Shown in pieces: positions 26,585 to 34,969 of a stretch of DNA of 43,188 nucleotides. The notes beneath the pieces were generated by a model that was not told the DNA's origin, did not search any database, and saw only the letters and a program-made list of their open reading frames with translations. Each line of letters begins with the position of its first letter. The stretch's first letter is position 1. Source of the stretch: Candidatus Solibacter usitatus. GTDB taxonomy: Bacteria > Acidobacteriota > Terriglobia > Bryobacterales > Bryobacteraceae. The stretch covers positions 1 through 43,188 of the forward strand of contig JACPVQ010000119.1 of assembly GCA_016191645.1 (NCBI GenBank). The letters are read 5' to 3'. A program made the translations under genes and the position numbers.

Positions 26585-27552
26585 ACTATACCGCCGAGCG
26601 TCAAACCATCGACGGAACGGAAGTGGTCTACCTGGCCGATGCGAAGACGCGCAGCGAAGTCTGGATTGCACCGTCGCTGGGAAACAATTCCTATTCGATG
26701 AAGGTGAATGGTCAGCCGGTTTTTTGGTCTCCGGTTGCAACGCTCGGCGAACTGAAAGCCAAGCCCGCCATGGCGGGGAATCCTTTTCTTGCGCCGTGGG
26801 CAAATCGCATCGACCGCGATTCGTATTGGGCCAACGGAAAGCAATTCCTGCTCAACCCGGAATTGAAGAATTATCGCTACGACGGTTTTCACCAGCCGAT
26901 TCACGGACTGGTGGTCTACGCGTCGCAGTGGCAAGTGGTGTCGCTTTCCAGTGGCGATGAATCCGCCTCCGTCACCAGCCGTTTGGAATTCTGGCGCTAT
27001 CCGGAGTGGATGGCGCAATTCCCATTCGCTCACACCTACGAAATGACCTATCGGCTGCGCGGCGGCGTACTGGAAATCGAAACCTCCGTGGAGAATCTCT
27101 CCACATCGCCGATGCCCGTTTCAGTGGCGTTTCATCCATACTTCACGCTGCCGGGCGTGGCGCGCGACGATTGGCGCATCCACGTGCCGGTGAGCCGCCA
27201 GGTCGTCTTAAACGAAAAACTTACGCCGAGCGGCGAACTGCGCGAGTTTTCGCTTGCGCAGCCGGTCTCGCTGCGCGATCGCCAGTTCGACGATGTCTTC
27301 ACCGGGCTCGACATGGTGAAGGAGTTCGTAGTGGAAGGCGGCGGCAAGAAGATCGCGCTGCGCTTTGGCCACAAATTTCCGGTGGCGGTTGTCTACGCGC
27401 CGAAGGGACGCGACTTCATCTGCTTTGAACCCATGGCGGGCGTCACCAACCATTTCAATCTCGAGCACGAAGGCAAGTTTGGGAACTTGCAGCACATTGT
27501 GCCGGGCGGCCGCTGGCGGGAAAGTTATTGGATTCGTACCGAGGGCTACTGA
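26581..27552 (+). CDS. aldose 1-epimerase family protein
   Basis: A 323-residue galactose-mutarotase-fold protein that interconverts sugar anomers or a related substrate. Landmarks are NRIDRDSYW near residue 77, a histidine in GFHQPIHGLV near 102, VAFHPYFTLPG near 182, and a late acidic region GRDFICFEPMAG. The start ATG overlaps the previous stop as ATGA; a longer frame into the upstream gene is its shadow. No signal peptide is seen. It ends convergently with the methyltransferase gene, overlapping by 7 bases. Confidence 0.88.
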   Translation: MNYTAERQTIDGTEVVYLADAKTRSEVWIAPSLGNNSYSMKVNGQPVFWSPVATLGELKAKPAMAGNPFLAPWANRIDRDSYWANGKQFLLNPELKNYRYDGFHQPIHGLVVYASQWQVVSLSSGDESASVTSRLEFWRYPEWMAQFPFAHTYEMTYRLRGGVLEIETSVENLSTSPMPVSVAFHPYFTLPGVARDDWRIHVPVSRQVVLNEKLTPSGELREFSLAQPVSLRDRQFDDVFTGLDMVKEFVVEGGGKKIALRFGHKFPVAVVYAPKGRDFICFEPMAGVTNHFNLEHEGKFGNLQHIVPGGRWRESYWIRTEGY

Positions 27553-28286
27553 ACTTTCGCCACGTGCAGCGCGACAATGCCGAATGTCATCCGCTGGTAG
27601 CTGACGTCAGCGAACCCGCATTCGCGCAGTATGTCGGCCAGTTCATCCGGGCCCGGAAATCCTCTCACTGACTCCGGCAAGTAAGTGTAGGCCTTCGACG
27701 ATCCCGAAACCCACGCCCCAATTCTTGGCAGCACGCGGTTGGAATAAAACCCGTATAGTTTCGCAAAGGCGGCGTTCTTCGGCTGGCTGAATTCCAGGAT
27801 CGCCGCCACGCCTCCGGGTTTCAAAACGCGCCGCATCTCGGCGAACCCTTTGCGATAGTTGGCGAAGTTGCGCACTCCAAATGCCACGGTGATCAAATCG
27901 AGCGATGCATCGCGCATCGGCAATAGCAGCGCATCGCCTTCGAATACCTTTGACCGCAAGTTCGAGTCGTTTATTTTCCGCGAGGCGGCGGTCAGCATGG
28001 GATGGCAAAAATCGCTACCCCACAGCGCGCGGCCCGCCGTACGTTCCAGTTCGATGAGCAGATCGCCGGTGCCGCAGCACAAATCCAGCACCTGCGCTCC
28101 TGGCCGCGTCAGAACATGCTTCACGCGCGCAACCGTGCGCGTGCGCCAGCGTTTGTCGATATTGAGCGAAAGGACGTGGTTGAGAAGGTCATAGCGGCCT
28201 GCTACGCCATCGAACATCTCCCTTACCCAGCGCGCCGTCTGCTGCTCGTCGTGGGCGCCAAGAGGCGTAGTTCCCACACGCTTCAT
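27546..28286 (-). CDS. menG: demethylmenaquinone/ubiquinone methyltransferase
   Basis: A 246-residue class I SAM-dependent methyltransferase of the UbiE/MenG family. The opening VREMFDGVAGRYDLLNHVLS and the SAM-binding VLDLCCGTGDLLIEL (residues 66-80) are diagnostic, with ITVAFGVRNFANYRKGFAEM and LKPGGVAAILEFSQP following. Acidobacteriota use menaquinone, so the last step of menaquinone synthesis (menG, also written ubiE) is the likely role. It overlaps the aroB stop as ATGA. Confidence 0.93.
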   Translation of the reverse strand: MKRVGTTPLGAHDEQQTARWVREMFDGVAGRYDLLNHVLSLNIDKRWRTRTVARVKHVLTRPGAQVLDLCCGTGDLLIELERTAGRALWGSDFCHPMLTAASRKINDSNLRSKVFEGDALLLPMRDASLDLITVAFGVRNFANYRKGFAEMRRVLKPGGVAAILEFSQPKNAAFAKLYGFYSNRVLPRIGAWVSGSSKAYTYLPESVRGFPGPDELADILRECGFADVSYQRMTFGIVALHVAKVQ

Positions 28287-29344
28287 CGCAAAGCCGCCTC
28301 AGTGGCGGCGAGCACGCTTTCGTTGGCAACCCCAGTCACCACGCGCACCGATCCAATGGCGTCGGGCAGCACGAAGTGAACTTTGCCTTGAATCGTTTTC
28401 TTGTCCGCCCCAAGACGGTCCACCAGGCGCGACGCCGCAATTCCCTCCAGCGAGGGGATAGGACCGTACATCGCGACGCATTCGAGAATCTGTTGCTGAT
28501 CGGTTTCACTCAGCAGGCCCGTTAAGTGAGCCAAGCGAGTGGCCGCGTTCATGCCAAACGCCACAGCCTCGCCATGCAAGAACCGCGTGTAGGCGGTTTC
28601 CGCCTCCAGCGCGTGGCCGATGGTGTGGCCGAAGTTTAGAATTCTCCGCAGATCGCCTTCCTTTTCGTCCGCGGTCACAACCTCCGCCTTGATGCGCACC
28701 GCTTCGGCGATCAATTCGTCCACCACATCCGGCTCCTGCGCGTACACGCTGTTCTGACGCGTTCGCAAAAGCTCGAACAAGCGCGGGCTGCGAATGACGC
28801 CGCACTTGATCACCTCGTACAGCCCCGCCTGATACTCGCGCAGCGGCAGCGTGCGCAGCAGGTCGGGATCGATCAACACTGCCAAAGGCTGATGAAACGC
28901 ACCCACAAGATTTTTTCCGTTCGTGAGATTGACGCCGGTCTTGCCGCCGATGGCCGCGTCCACCTGCGCCACCAGTGTCGATGGAATCTGTAACACCGGA
29001 ATGCCGCGCATGAAGGATGCCGCCAGGAATCCGCCGACATCGTTGACTATGCCTCCGCCGAATGCGATGACGACACTGGAACGGTCGCACCCGCGCCGGA
29101 CCATCTGTTCGGCAAGGCGTTCCACTTCCGTGATGCGCTTATTCGATTCGCCGCCTGGAAAAAACAGCGGCTCTCCCAGTCCATGGCCTAGTTTCTTTCC
29201 GTGCAATTCCCAAACGTCCCGCGTGGTAACCACTACTACCTGGCCGGACTTCGGCGGCAGGAATTCGCGAACGCGCGCGGCAATGCCACGCTCGACAATG
29301 GCTTCGTAAACACGAGTGGAGGTCTCCACGCGAAAGGCGGACAT
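28283..29344 (-). CDS. aroB: 3-dehydroquinate synthase
   Basis: A 353-residue NAD+- and metal-dependent enzyme that makes 3-dehydroquinate, the second step of the shikimate pathway, which feeds both aromatic amino acids and menaquinone. It shows GGGIVNDVGGFLAASFMRG, IPSTLVAQVDAAIGGKTGVN, NFGHTIGHALE and FLHGEAVAFGM, with the zinc-binding glutamate and histidines. TACAAT stands 7 bases before the ATG. The 4-base overlap with menG links chorismate supply to quinone synthesis. Confidence 0.96.
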   Translation of the reverse strand: MSAFRVETSTRVYEAIVERGIAARVREFLPPKSGQVVVVTTRDVWELHGKKLGHGLGEPLFFPGGESNKRITEVERLAEQMVRRGCDRSSVVIAFGGGIVNDVGGFLAASFMRGIPVLQIPSTLVAQVDAAIGGKTGVNLTNGKNLVGAFHQPLAVLIDPDLLRTLPLREYQAGLYEVIKCGVIRSPRLFELLRTRQNSVYAQEPDVVDELIAEAVRIKAEVVTADEKEGDLRRILNFGHTIGHALEAETAYTRFLHGEAVAFGMNAATRLAHLTGLLSETDQQQILECVAMYGPIPSLEGIAASRLVDRLGADKKTIQGKVHFVLPDAIGSVRVVTGVANESVLAATEAALR

Positions 29345-29351
29345 ATCTTCT

Positions 29352-29357
29352 ATTGTA
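29352..29357 (-). promoter_or_regulatory. -10-like TACAAT directly before aroB
   Basis: TACAAT on the minus strand ends 7 bases before the aroB ATG, leaving no room for a Shine-Dalgarno leader. It lies in the 19-base gap after the small lipoprotein ORF. No good -35 box is evident. Confidence 0.4.
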
Positions 29358-29363
29358 AGTGTG

Positions 29364-29513
29364 TCAGCAGGCCAAACTGCTCATTGTCATCCACGTCGTC
29401 TTTGGAGGCGGCGGAGGCACAGGCGTTCGTCGAACGTAGGGACCATCACCGCAAGCAAAGAGAAGCAAAGAGAGGATGCAAACAAGCAGGAGGTAGCACG
29501 GAACTCGCGACAT
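29364..29513 (-). CDS. small putative lipoprotein (49 residues)
   Basis: A 49-residue ORF read directly from the minus strand. It starts MSRVPCYLLLVCILSLLLFA and has a lipobox-like LFAC with the lipidated cysteine at position 21. A short basic and proline-rich tail (YVRRTPVPPPPPK) follows, ending in SSLAC. The mature peptide would be under 30 residues and anchored to a membrane. TACACT lies 8 bases upstream and could be a -10 box. Only 19 bases separate its start from the divergent DinB-like gene. No family is recognised; the lipoprotein signal is the only support, so it could be chance. Confidence 0.5.
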   Translation of the reverse strand: MSRVPCYLLLVCILSLLLFACGDGPYVRRTPVPPPPPKTTWMTMSSLAC

Positions 29514-29532
29514 ACGCTATGAGTGTATCAAT

Positions 29533-30048
29533 ATGAGACCAGACAGTTCGGAATATTCTCCGTATTATGGGCGCTACATCAGCCTTGCGCCGGACGACGT
29601 GATGGAGGCTCTACAGAGCGAGTTGCGGATTACGCTTTCGCTGCTCGACTCCATTCGCGAGGAGCGCGCGGACTATCGCTATGCCGAGGACAAATGGAGC
29701 ATCCGGCAAGTGGTTGGTCATCTGATCGACACGGAGCGCGTCTTCGCCTTTCGCGCTCTCTGGTTCGGGCGAAACGATCCTACACCGCTGGCGAGCATGG
29801 ATCAGGATCTGTTCATGCGCGACGCCGGTTTCGACAACGTGCCGCTGCGCGAGTTGGCGGCGGAATTCGCCAGCGTTCGCGATGCCACCATCCACTTGTT
29901 TCGCAACATGCCTGAAGCGGCCTTCTCTCGAATCGGCAAGGTTCAGGATGCGCACATGTCCGTCAACGCGCTGGCCTACATGATCGCCGGGCACGAGATG
30001 CACCATCGCGCAATTCTGCGCGACCGCTATCGGGCGGCGCTAGAATAG
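29533..30048 (+). CDS. DinB-family four-helix protein
   Basis: A 171-residue protein of the DinB/YfiT-like putative metalloenzyme fold. The metal-binding histidines fit H63 (VVGHLIDTERV) and H154/H158 (AGHEMHHRAILRDR). KWSIRQVVGHLID is the usual helix 2 opening. Family members include thiol transferases (bacillithiol- or mycothiol-dependent), but the substrate here is unknown. It precedes the SDR gene by 6 bases and is divergent from the small lipoprotein ORF. Confidence 0.85.
   Translation: MRPDSSEYSPYYGRYISLAPDDVMEALQSELRITLSLLDSIREERADYRYAEDKWSIRQVVGHLIDTERVFAFRALWFGRNDPTPLASMDQDLFMRDAGFDNVPLRELAAEFASVRDATIHLFRNMPEAAFSRIGKVQDAHMSVNALAYMIAGHEMHHRAILRDRYRAALE
30041..30046 (+). promoter_or_regulatory. 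-10-like TAGAAT before the SDR gene
   Basis: TAGAAT overlaps the last codons of the DinB-like gene and lies 8 bases before the SDR start codon. No -35 box is convincing. It may give the SDR gene its own leaderless start. Confidence 0.3.
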
Positions 30049-30054
30049 ACAGCC

Positions 30055-30822
30055 ATGGACATGCAAGGGAAAGCCGCACTCATCACCGGCGGCGGATCGG
30101 GTTTGGGCCGCGCCACGGCGCAAGCCATTGTCGAACGCGGCGGCAGGGTTCTCTTGTTGGATCGCAACGAAGTGGCGGCGAAGGCAGTTGCAGCGGAACT
30201 CGGCGATGCGGCGGCGTCCGCTACAGCCGACGTCTGCGACTCCGCCGGCGTGCAAGCCGCCGTGGATGCCTGCGTATCGCGATTTGGCGCGATCCACATT
30301 CTGGTCAACTGCGCCGGTGTTGGCGATCCGGGCCGCGTCGTGAACAAAGACGGCCCCATGCCATTGGAGCGCTTCGCGCGCATCATCCAAATCAATCTGA
30401 TTGGAACGTTCAATGCGATCCGCCTTGCAGCGGCGAAGATGATTCAGAACACTCCCGATGAACAAGGCGAGCGCGGCGTGATTATCAATACCGCATCCGT
30501 CGCCGCGTTCGATGGGCAGATTGGGCAGGCGGCTTATTCGGCCTCGAAGGGCGGCATTGTTGGAATGACGCTTCCCCTGGCTCGCGATCTTGCCCGTAAC
30601 GGCGTGCGCGTGATGACCATCGCGCCTGGACTTTTCGAAACGCCGCTGCTCGGCGGCCTGACGGAGGAGATTCGCGCGTCGCTCGGAGCGCAGGTGCCCT
30701 TCCCGTCCCGGCTCGGGCAGCCCTCGGAATATGCCGCGCTTGCCTGCGCCATCATCGGCAACTCCATGCTCAACGGCGAAGTGATACGGTTGGACGGCGC
30801 ATTGCGCATGGCTCCGAAATAG
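30055..30822 (+). CDS. SDR family oxidoreductase (3-hydroxyacyl-CoA dehydrogenase-like)
   Basis: A 255-residue short-chain dehydrogenase. The NAD(P)-binding loop GGGSGLG is at residues 12-18, NCAGVG near 85, and the catalytic S148, Y161 and K165 in [20 protein letters not shown] with the following KGG. The insertion [16 protein letters not shown] and the end [20 protein letters not shown] are typical of type II 3-hydroxyacyl-CoA dehydrogenases (HSD17B10-like), which act in fatty-acid or branched-chain acyl-CoA oxidation. An acidic residue after beta-2 (LLLDRN) favours NAD+. Confidence 0.88.
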   Translation: MDMQGKAALITGGGSGLGRATAQAIVERGGRVLLLDRNEVAAKAVAAELGDAAASATADVCDSAGVQAAVDACVSRFGAIHILVNCAGVGDPGRVVNKDGPMPLERFARIIQINLIGTFNAIRLAAAKMIQNTPDEQGERGVIINTASVAAFDGQIGQAAYSASKGGIVGMTLPLARDLARNGVRVMTIAPGLFETPLLGGLTEEIRASLGAQVPFPSRLGQPSEYAALACAIIGNSMLNGEVIRLDGALRMAPK

Positions 30823-30835
30823 AGAGGTACCGCTC

Positions 30836-32428
30836 ATGAAACGACTGCTTGCTTGCTGCTTGTTCACCTTGCTCGCCGCGGCGCAGGAGAATCCATTACT
30901 CAAGACCGGTGGCCGTCAGATCAAGAATGTCAATCCGGATGACGCGCGCCTGTTGGGAATTCTGGCTCGCGGTTTGGCTTACGAAGCCGAAAAGAAGGGA
31001 CAGACAACGGAAACGTCCAAGGCGCTCTTTGCCGCCGCCACCGCCGCTTTCCAAAAGGAAGATTGGAATCGCGCGTGGCGTCTCACCGCGCGCTTGAACA
31101 CACTCCTCATAGGAGAGGCTCCAGGTGAAGAGATGGAGGTTGCGGCGTCCGTCGATATCCAATTGAACAAGCGCATTGTCAGCGGCGATTCGCTCACTTT
31201 GTTTGTGCGCCCGCTCTACGTGCCAGACCCCGCGCCAACCAAGAAGTATATGGTCAAACTTTCGTTGAAAGACAGCAGCGGGAATGTTCACAAGACCACG
31301 ACGGTTCCCATTGAGCAAATCCCCGAATCGGGGCACACACTGGATGCCGCACAAGCGCCGGAAGGCCATTTTTTCATCGAATTCGAATTGCTCTGCGAGG
31401 GGAAGACACTTACCAGTGCCGTACGCGACGTCTACTCCGTGCCCACGCTGCGCAGCCGGCTGGACGCGTTGCGTCCGAAGCTGGAAAAAGTGAAATCGGT
31501 GGAACTCAAGACCGCCGGTATGCGCGCCGCCGCGGAATCCGCCGAATACATCACGACTCTACTCACGCGGCTTACGCGCGAATACGTCGCCGATATGAAC
31601 AAGGTGACGCATCCCTTCGCGGTGAAGATGGGCGGCTCTCGGCTGACGGGCTATACCAGCGACATGTTCAAGCTGCCGCAGGATCTGGATTTCGCCGAAT
31701 CGTTGATCGATGCGCTGCTGGTGGGCAAGGACATTCTCGCCACGCGCAGCGGCGACATGCGCATGGCGCACCGATCGTCGATCGACAAAACGTTGCAGCC
31801 GTTCCGCGTCTTCGTGCCCGAAGGCTTCGACCCCAAAAAACAATACCCGCTGATCGTCGGATTGCATGGCGCAACCGGAGATGAGAACACCTACATGGAT
31901 CGCTACAACTCGGCGGACGGAACCAGTCTGTTCAAGCGGCTGGCACAGGAACGCGGCTACATTGTGGTCACGCCGAATGGCCGCGGTCCCTATGGAATGT
32001 ATCTGGACAATTCGGAGAAGGATGTCATGGAAGTGCTTGAACGTGTGGCGGCGCTCTATCCCATCCGCAAAGACCAAGTCTTTCTCTGCGGCCATTCCAT
32101 GGGAGGAGGCGGCACCTGGCACGTCGGCTTCTCGCATCCGGACCGTTTCCGCGCGCTCGCGCCCGTGGCCAGCGGATTTGGCGGCCGCGTGCAAGGTCTG
32201 CCCAGCGTGCCTCTCAAGAACGCCGCGGAGATGCCCGTCCTTTTTTCCTATGGTTTGAAAGATACGCTGGCAACGCCCGAGAACAGCAAACGGATCATCG
32301 CTTACTCAAAGACCATCTTGAAGAATTTCGAATCGCGGGAATTCCCGGACGATCATTTCGCCATCGGAGTCTCATCGATGCAGCACATCTTCGACTTCTT
32401 CGATCGCTTCCGCGAAAAAGCGCAATAG
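30836..32428 (+). CDS. secreted alpha/beta hydrolase with long N-terminal region
   Basis: A 530-residue exported protein. A short signal peptide (MKRLLACCLFTLLAAAQ) is followed by about 300 residues of poorly recognised mixed sequence. A C-terminal serine-hydrolase domain follows, of the PHB depolymerase/esterase-D type: VGLHGATGDENTYMDRY, the nucleophile elbow GHSMGGGGTW near residue 420, the acid in YGLKDTLATP and the histidine in FPDDHFAIG. A carboxylesterase or feruloyl-esterase-like role is possible; the substrate is unknown. A GAGAGG site lies 8 bases before the ATG. It ends 4 bases from the convergent gene at 32433. Confidence 0.85.
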   Translation: MKRLLACCLFTLLAAAQENPLLKTGGRQIKNVNPDDARLLGILARGLAYEAEKKGQTTETSKALFAAATAAFQKEDWNRAWRLTARLNTLLIGEAPGEEMEVAASVDIQLNKRIVSGDSLTLFVRPLYVPDPAPTKKYMVKLSLKDSSGNVHKTTTVPIEQIPESGHTLDAAQAPEGHFFIEFELLCEGKTLTSAVRDVYSVPTLRSRLDALRPKLEKVKSVELKTAGMRAAAESAEYITTLLTRLTREYVADMNKVTHPFAVKMGGSRLTGYTSDMFKLPQDLDFAESLIDALLVGKDILATRSGDMRMAHRSSIDKTLQPFRVFVPEGFDPKKQYPLIVGLHGATGDENTYMDRYNSADGTSLFKRLAQERGYIVVTPNGRGPYGMYLDNSEKDVMEVLERVAALYPIRKDQVFLCGHSMGGGGTWHVGFSHPDRFRALAPVASGFGGRVQGLPSVPLKNAAEMPVLFSYGLKDTLATPENSKRIIAYSKTILKNFESREFPDDHFAIGVSSMQHIFDFFDRFREKAQ

Positions 32429-32432
32429 CGGC

Positions 32433-33626
32433 TCACGCCCGCTGGAACCACAACTCTTTCGGCGATTGATAGCGAATGGCAAGTTCCGGCGTTTCCACGC
32501 GAGTGCCGCGGCGCTTCGATTCAAACAGGAACGCCAGCGCGCCGGTTGTGAGCAGAGTGCGCTCCACCGGATAGACAGGTTTTCCAGTGACAAACATTTC
32601 GTCGATACATCGCACCAGCCCATCGAAGTGCGGCAATGGCCGGCCGGGTTGCGGCAATCCAAAGAACGTCGATTCGATGGCCGCCCCTTCCTTGCGCCGC
32701 ATGGAGAAGGTCCATTCCGCGCCGCTGGGCCCGACGATCAGCCCCGCCGCGCGCAGCCCGTCTTTGTATTGAAGATGGAACAAAACCGGGTTCTTTGCTT
32801 CTTTTTCCAGCGCCGCCGCTTCTTTTCTTGGATTGCGCCGCATCGCTTCATCGATCAGCGGGCGGCTCCATTTGCCCTCGCCTGAAAGCCAGGTCCACAC
32901 GGCATCTCCGGCAATCCACTCCACCGATGCGATACCGGTTTCGCCGCCGGAACGCCGTTCGAGCATGCACTGCATCGATTCCAGAAGGTGAAAGCCATAC
33001 GCGTCGTGAGGGCCGTAACCGACGCCGGCGGCCATCGCGATGGGGGTATTCAGCGGAATCTCCAGCACGGGCGTGCGGATGGTCACGGGAATGGACGAGC
33101 CCGCCATCCAAGGCAGGTTCAGTTTTTTCGCACGGTCGTAGATGGTTTTGGCTTTCTCCCACGAGTAGGAAAGGTGCTTATCGAAAAATGTCGGCACCAC
33201 GCGGCCGCTGGATTCGTAGACGTCCAAAATCTGGCTGAACAGTTCAAAGCGCGGATACAGGTGCTGGCCGAGTTCGTTTGTAGGATACTTTCCGTGCTCG
33301 CCGACAAAGACAACCGCGTCCACAGCGAGGCGCTGCCCGCCTAGCGTCAGCGCTTCACGAATGGTGGGATAGATGCGAAAGCCAAATCGCGAGGCGAAAT
33401 CGCGGCTCATGTCCGTGTTGGCGGGAACCTGATCGGTGTATAGCGAAACCAGCTTGCACCGCGATTGCTGGTGCTGGTTATTCGCGGAATAGCCGCCGAG
33501 GATGCGGCCAAGAATCACGTCGGCGTGGGACCAATGGCGATACTCGGTCACGATGCCGGCAACACGTTTCAGCGGCGCGCCCGAAAGCAGGACGGCCGGC
33601 GCTAGCAACAACTCTCGACGCAGCAT
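32433..33626 (-). CDS. secreted protein of unknown function (Acidobacteriota type)
   Basis: A 397-residue protein with a likely signal peptide (MLRRELLLAPAVLLSGAPL). The mature part opens with VAGIVTEYRHWSHADVILGR and LVSLYTDQVPANTDMSRDFA, then DAVVFVGEHGKYPTNELGQH, a Rossmann-like beginning that faintly recalls Gfo/Idh/MocA-type oxidoreductases, although no clear dinucleotide glycine motif is visible. Similar unnamed proteins occur, as far as I recall, in Acidobacteriota and Planctomycetota. The ATG is 2 bases after the stop of the GEFTRMF-repeat gene, so the two are probably co-transcribed. Confidence 0.6.
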   Translation of the reverse strand: MLRRELLLAPAVLLSGAPLKRVAGIVTEYRHWSHADVILGRILGGYSANNQHQQSRCKLVSLYTDQVPANTDMSRDFASRFGFRIYPTIREALTLGGQRLAVDAVVFVGEHGKYPTNELGQHLYPRFELFSQILDVYESSGRVVPTFFDKHLSYSWEKAKTIYDRAKKLNLPWMAGSSIPVTIRTPVLEIPLNTPIAMAAGVGYGPHDAYGFHLLESMQCMLERRSGGETGIASVEWIAGDAVWTWLSGEGKWSRPLIDEAMRRNPRKEAAALEKEAKNPVLFHLQYKDGLRAAGLIVGPSGAEWTFSMRRKEGAAIESTFFGLPQPGRPLPHFDGLVRCIDEMFVTGKPVYPVERTLLTTGALAFLFESKRRGTRVETPELAIRYQSPKELWFQRA

Positions 33627-33628
33627 TC

Positions 33629-34537
33629 TCACACCCGCAACAATACAACAACCAGGGCGATGACGAGAAGCAGGATGACTCCACCCATTGCGTAGAGCGG
33701 CCACTTGGACTGCGCCGGAGCTTTTACCTGTGCGGCTGGTGCGGGGCCTGGGGGCGTGGAAGGTGTCGCGAACATGCGCGTGAATTCGCCGGGTTCCTGT
33801 GGTTTCTGCACCGCCGGAGCGGCGGGGGGCGTGGAAGGTGTCGCGAACATGCGTGTGAACTCGCCAGGCTCTTGCGGTTTCTGGACTGGCGGGGCGGCGG
33901 GGGGAGCGGAAGGCGTCGCGAACATTCGCGTGAATTCGCCCGGTCCTTGCGGCTCGGGGATATGCGCATTGGGAGCGGGTGCGGCAAACAGGCGAGTGGC
34001 CTCACTTGGTGTCTGCGGAGCCGGGGTCACGGCGAATACCCTCGTTACATCGCCGGGACCGCTGTCTGACGTTGACGACGCGACACTCTGCTGCGGCTCC
34101 GGCGTCTTAAACAATCGTGTAAACTCACCCGGACCGTCTGCCTTTGGTACTGCGGCTTCGGTCGTCGCAGGCCTCGGCTCGGCAATCGCTGCCGGAACCT
34201 TCCATTGCCCGACGCGCGCAAACCGATCGAAAGTGGGCGGCAGTACCAATTGATTTTGTGCCACCCAATGCCGGAAACCGGCAAAACCTATCAGTGGATG
34301 CGTAATCACGAACGGCGTTCCCAGATGCTCGCCTGCCTCCAAAAACAACGCGGCACCGTCGGGTGTCAGCGTTCTGATCATCTCCAGCAGTTCGTAGGGA
34401 GGTTCGGTCACTCCCGGTTGGCCGGCCAGTAGATGCAACTCTACCGCGCGGCCGGTGTCCTTCTCCAAAGCTTGAAAGCTCTTCACGCCGTCATCCCGTA
34501 GGACTTCCATCAGGTCGTACTTTTCGTAAATACTCAT
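33629..34537 (-). CDS. tail-anchored protein with kinase-N-lobe-like head and GEFTRMF repeats
   Basis: A 302-residue protein of unknown function. Residues 1-105 follow the order of a protein-kinase N-lobe (YDLMEVLRDDGVKSFQALEK, then DTGRAVELHLL, LLEMIRTLTPDG, GEHLGTPFVITHPL). The glycine loop and catalytic lysine are missing, and no C-lobe exists. Residues 130-270 are a Pro/Ala-rich linker with six copies of a motif centred on EFTRMF: at 135, 160, 177, 198, 223 and 248. The last three are near-identical GEFTRMFATPS units, which also make DNA repeats at 33760-33960. Residues 278-300 form one transmembrane helix with only RV after it, so the protein should be tail-anchored with its body in the cytoplasm. 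Every copy keeps T-R-x-F, so threonine phosphorylation or partner docking is a possible role. The ATG with GAGAGGG upstream is preferred over a start 23 codons earlier. Confidence 0.7.
   Translation of the reverse strand: MSIYEKYDLMEVLRDDGVKSFQALEKDTGRAVELHLLAGQPGVTEPPYELLEMIRTLTPDGAALFLEAGEHLGTPFVITHPLIGFAGFRHWVAQNQLVLPPTFDRFARVGQWKVPAAIAEPRPATTEAAVPKADGPGEFTRLFKTPEPQQSVASSTSDSGPGDVTRVFAVTPAPQTPSEATRLFAAPAPNAHIPEPQGPGEFTRMFATPSAPPAAPPVQKPQEPGEFTRMFATPSTPPAAPAVQKPQEPGEFTRMFATPSTPPGPAPAAQVKAPAQSKWPLYAMGGVILLLVIALVVVLLRV
33760..33960. repeat. in-gene tandem repeat encoding GEFTRMFATPS units
   Basis: Three near-identical coding units of about 75 bases, each containing GGTGTCGCGAACATGCG or a close variant, encode the last three GEFTRMFATPS copies. 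Lengths are multiples of three, so copy-number change keeps the frame. Variation in copy number between strains would be expected. Confidence 0.7.
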
Positions 34538-34698
34538 CCCGCGGCCCTCTCGCGACGCAGCCGGGCTTCCCATGTTGTCTAATGCGCGAACCAGCGGCGG
34601 ATTCAATCACCGCAAACGATTTGTGCGCCCGCTTTGCTGCATTTTACTTCATTCCTGGGTAATCATTCCGCGCCGGGCAGCCGATACTTGGATCAACA

Positions 34699-34953
34699 GT
34701 GATCCGCGACATCAAAATCGACGGCGAGAGCAAGCACATCGTGCTGGAGTTTCCCAGCCTGGGCGATGCGTTACAGCTGTGGAAGCCCTGGAATGATGGA
34801 AAGAGCCGCGAAGAGATCACGAAAATGCTGCATGCCGCGCTGCAGGCCGCGGGTGTCAGCCTGGAAGTGCGCGTTCAAGGGAAACCCATTGCCACGCTGG
34901 GCGGGGACGGCATGTCGGGATTGGCCATCCGCCTTCTGGCCCAGCACGCCTAG
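34699..34953 (+). CDS. small protein of unknown function
   Basis: An 84-residue ORF with a GTG start (MIRDIKIDGESKHIVLEFPS). It has a short beta-strand opening, a helix (SREEITKMLHAALQAAG) and a second beta pair, a compact alpha/beta layout. No family is recognised and no signal peptide or membrane segment is present. It lies 16 bases upstream of nadE on the same strand. The start is uncertain because no strong ribosome binding site is visible. Confidence 0.6.
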   Translation: MIRDIKIDGESKHIVLEFPSLGDALQLWKPWNDGKSREEITKMLHAALQAAGVSLEVRVQGKPIATLGGDGMSGLAIRLLAQHA

Positions 34954-34966
34954 CTACAATAGCTAG
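34950..34966. promoter_or_regulatory. palindrome with TACAAT just before nadE
   Basis: CTAGCT and AGCTAG form a perfect 6-base inverted repeat around ACAAT, ending 3 bases before the nadE ATG. TACAAT at 34955-34960 could serve as a -10 box. A symmetric site here could be an operator or an mRNA hairpin over the start codon. No -35 box is clear. Confidence 0.4.
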
Positions 34967-34969
34967 TTA

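Noticed and set aside
32427..32443. Small hairpin between the convergent genes at 32428 and 32433
   Set aside because: The stem is only five bases and lies within coding ends, too weak to call a terminator.
33760..33960. Non-coding tandem repeat or CRISPR
   Set aside because: The repeats are in frame and encode the GEFTRMFATPS units of the tail-anchored protein.
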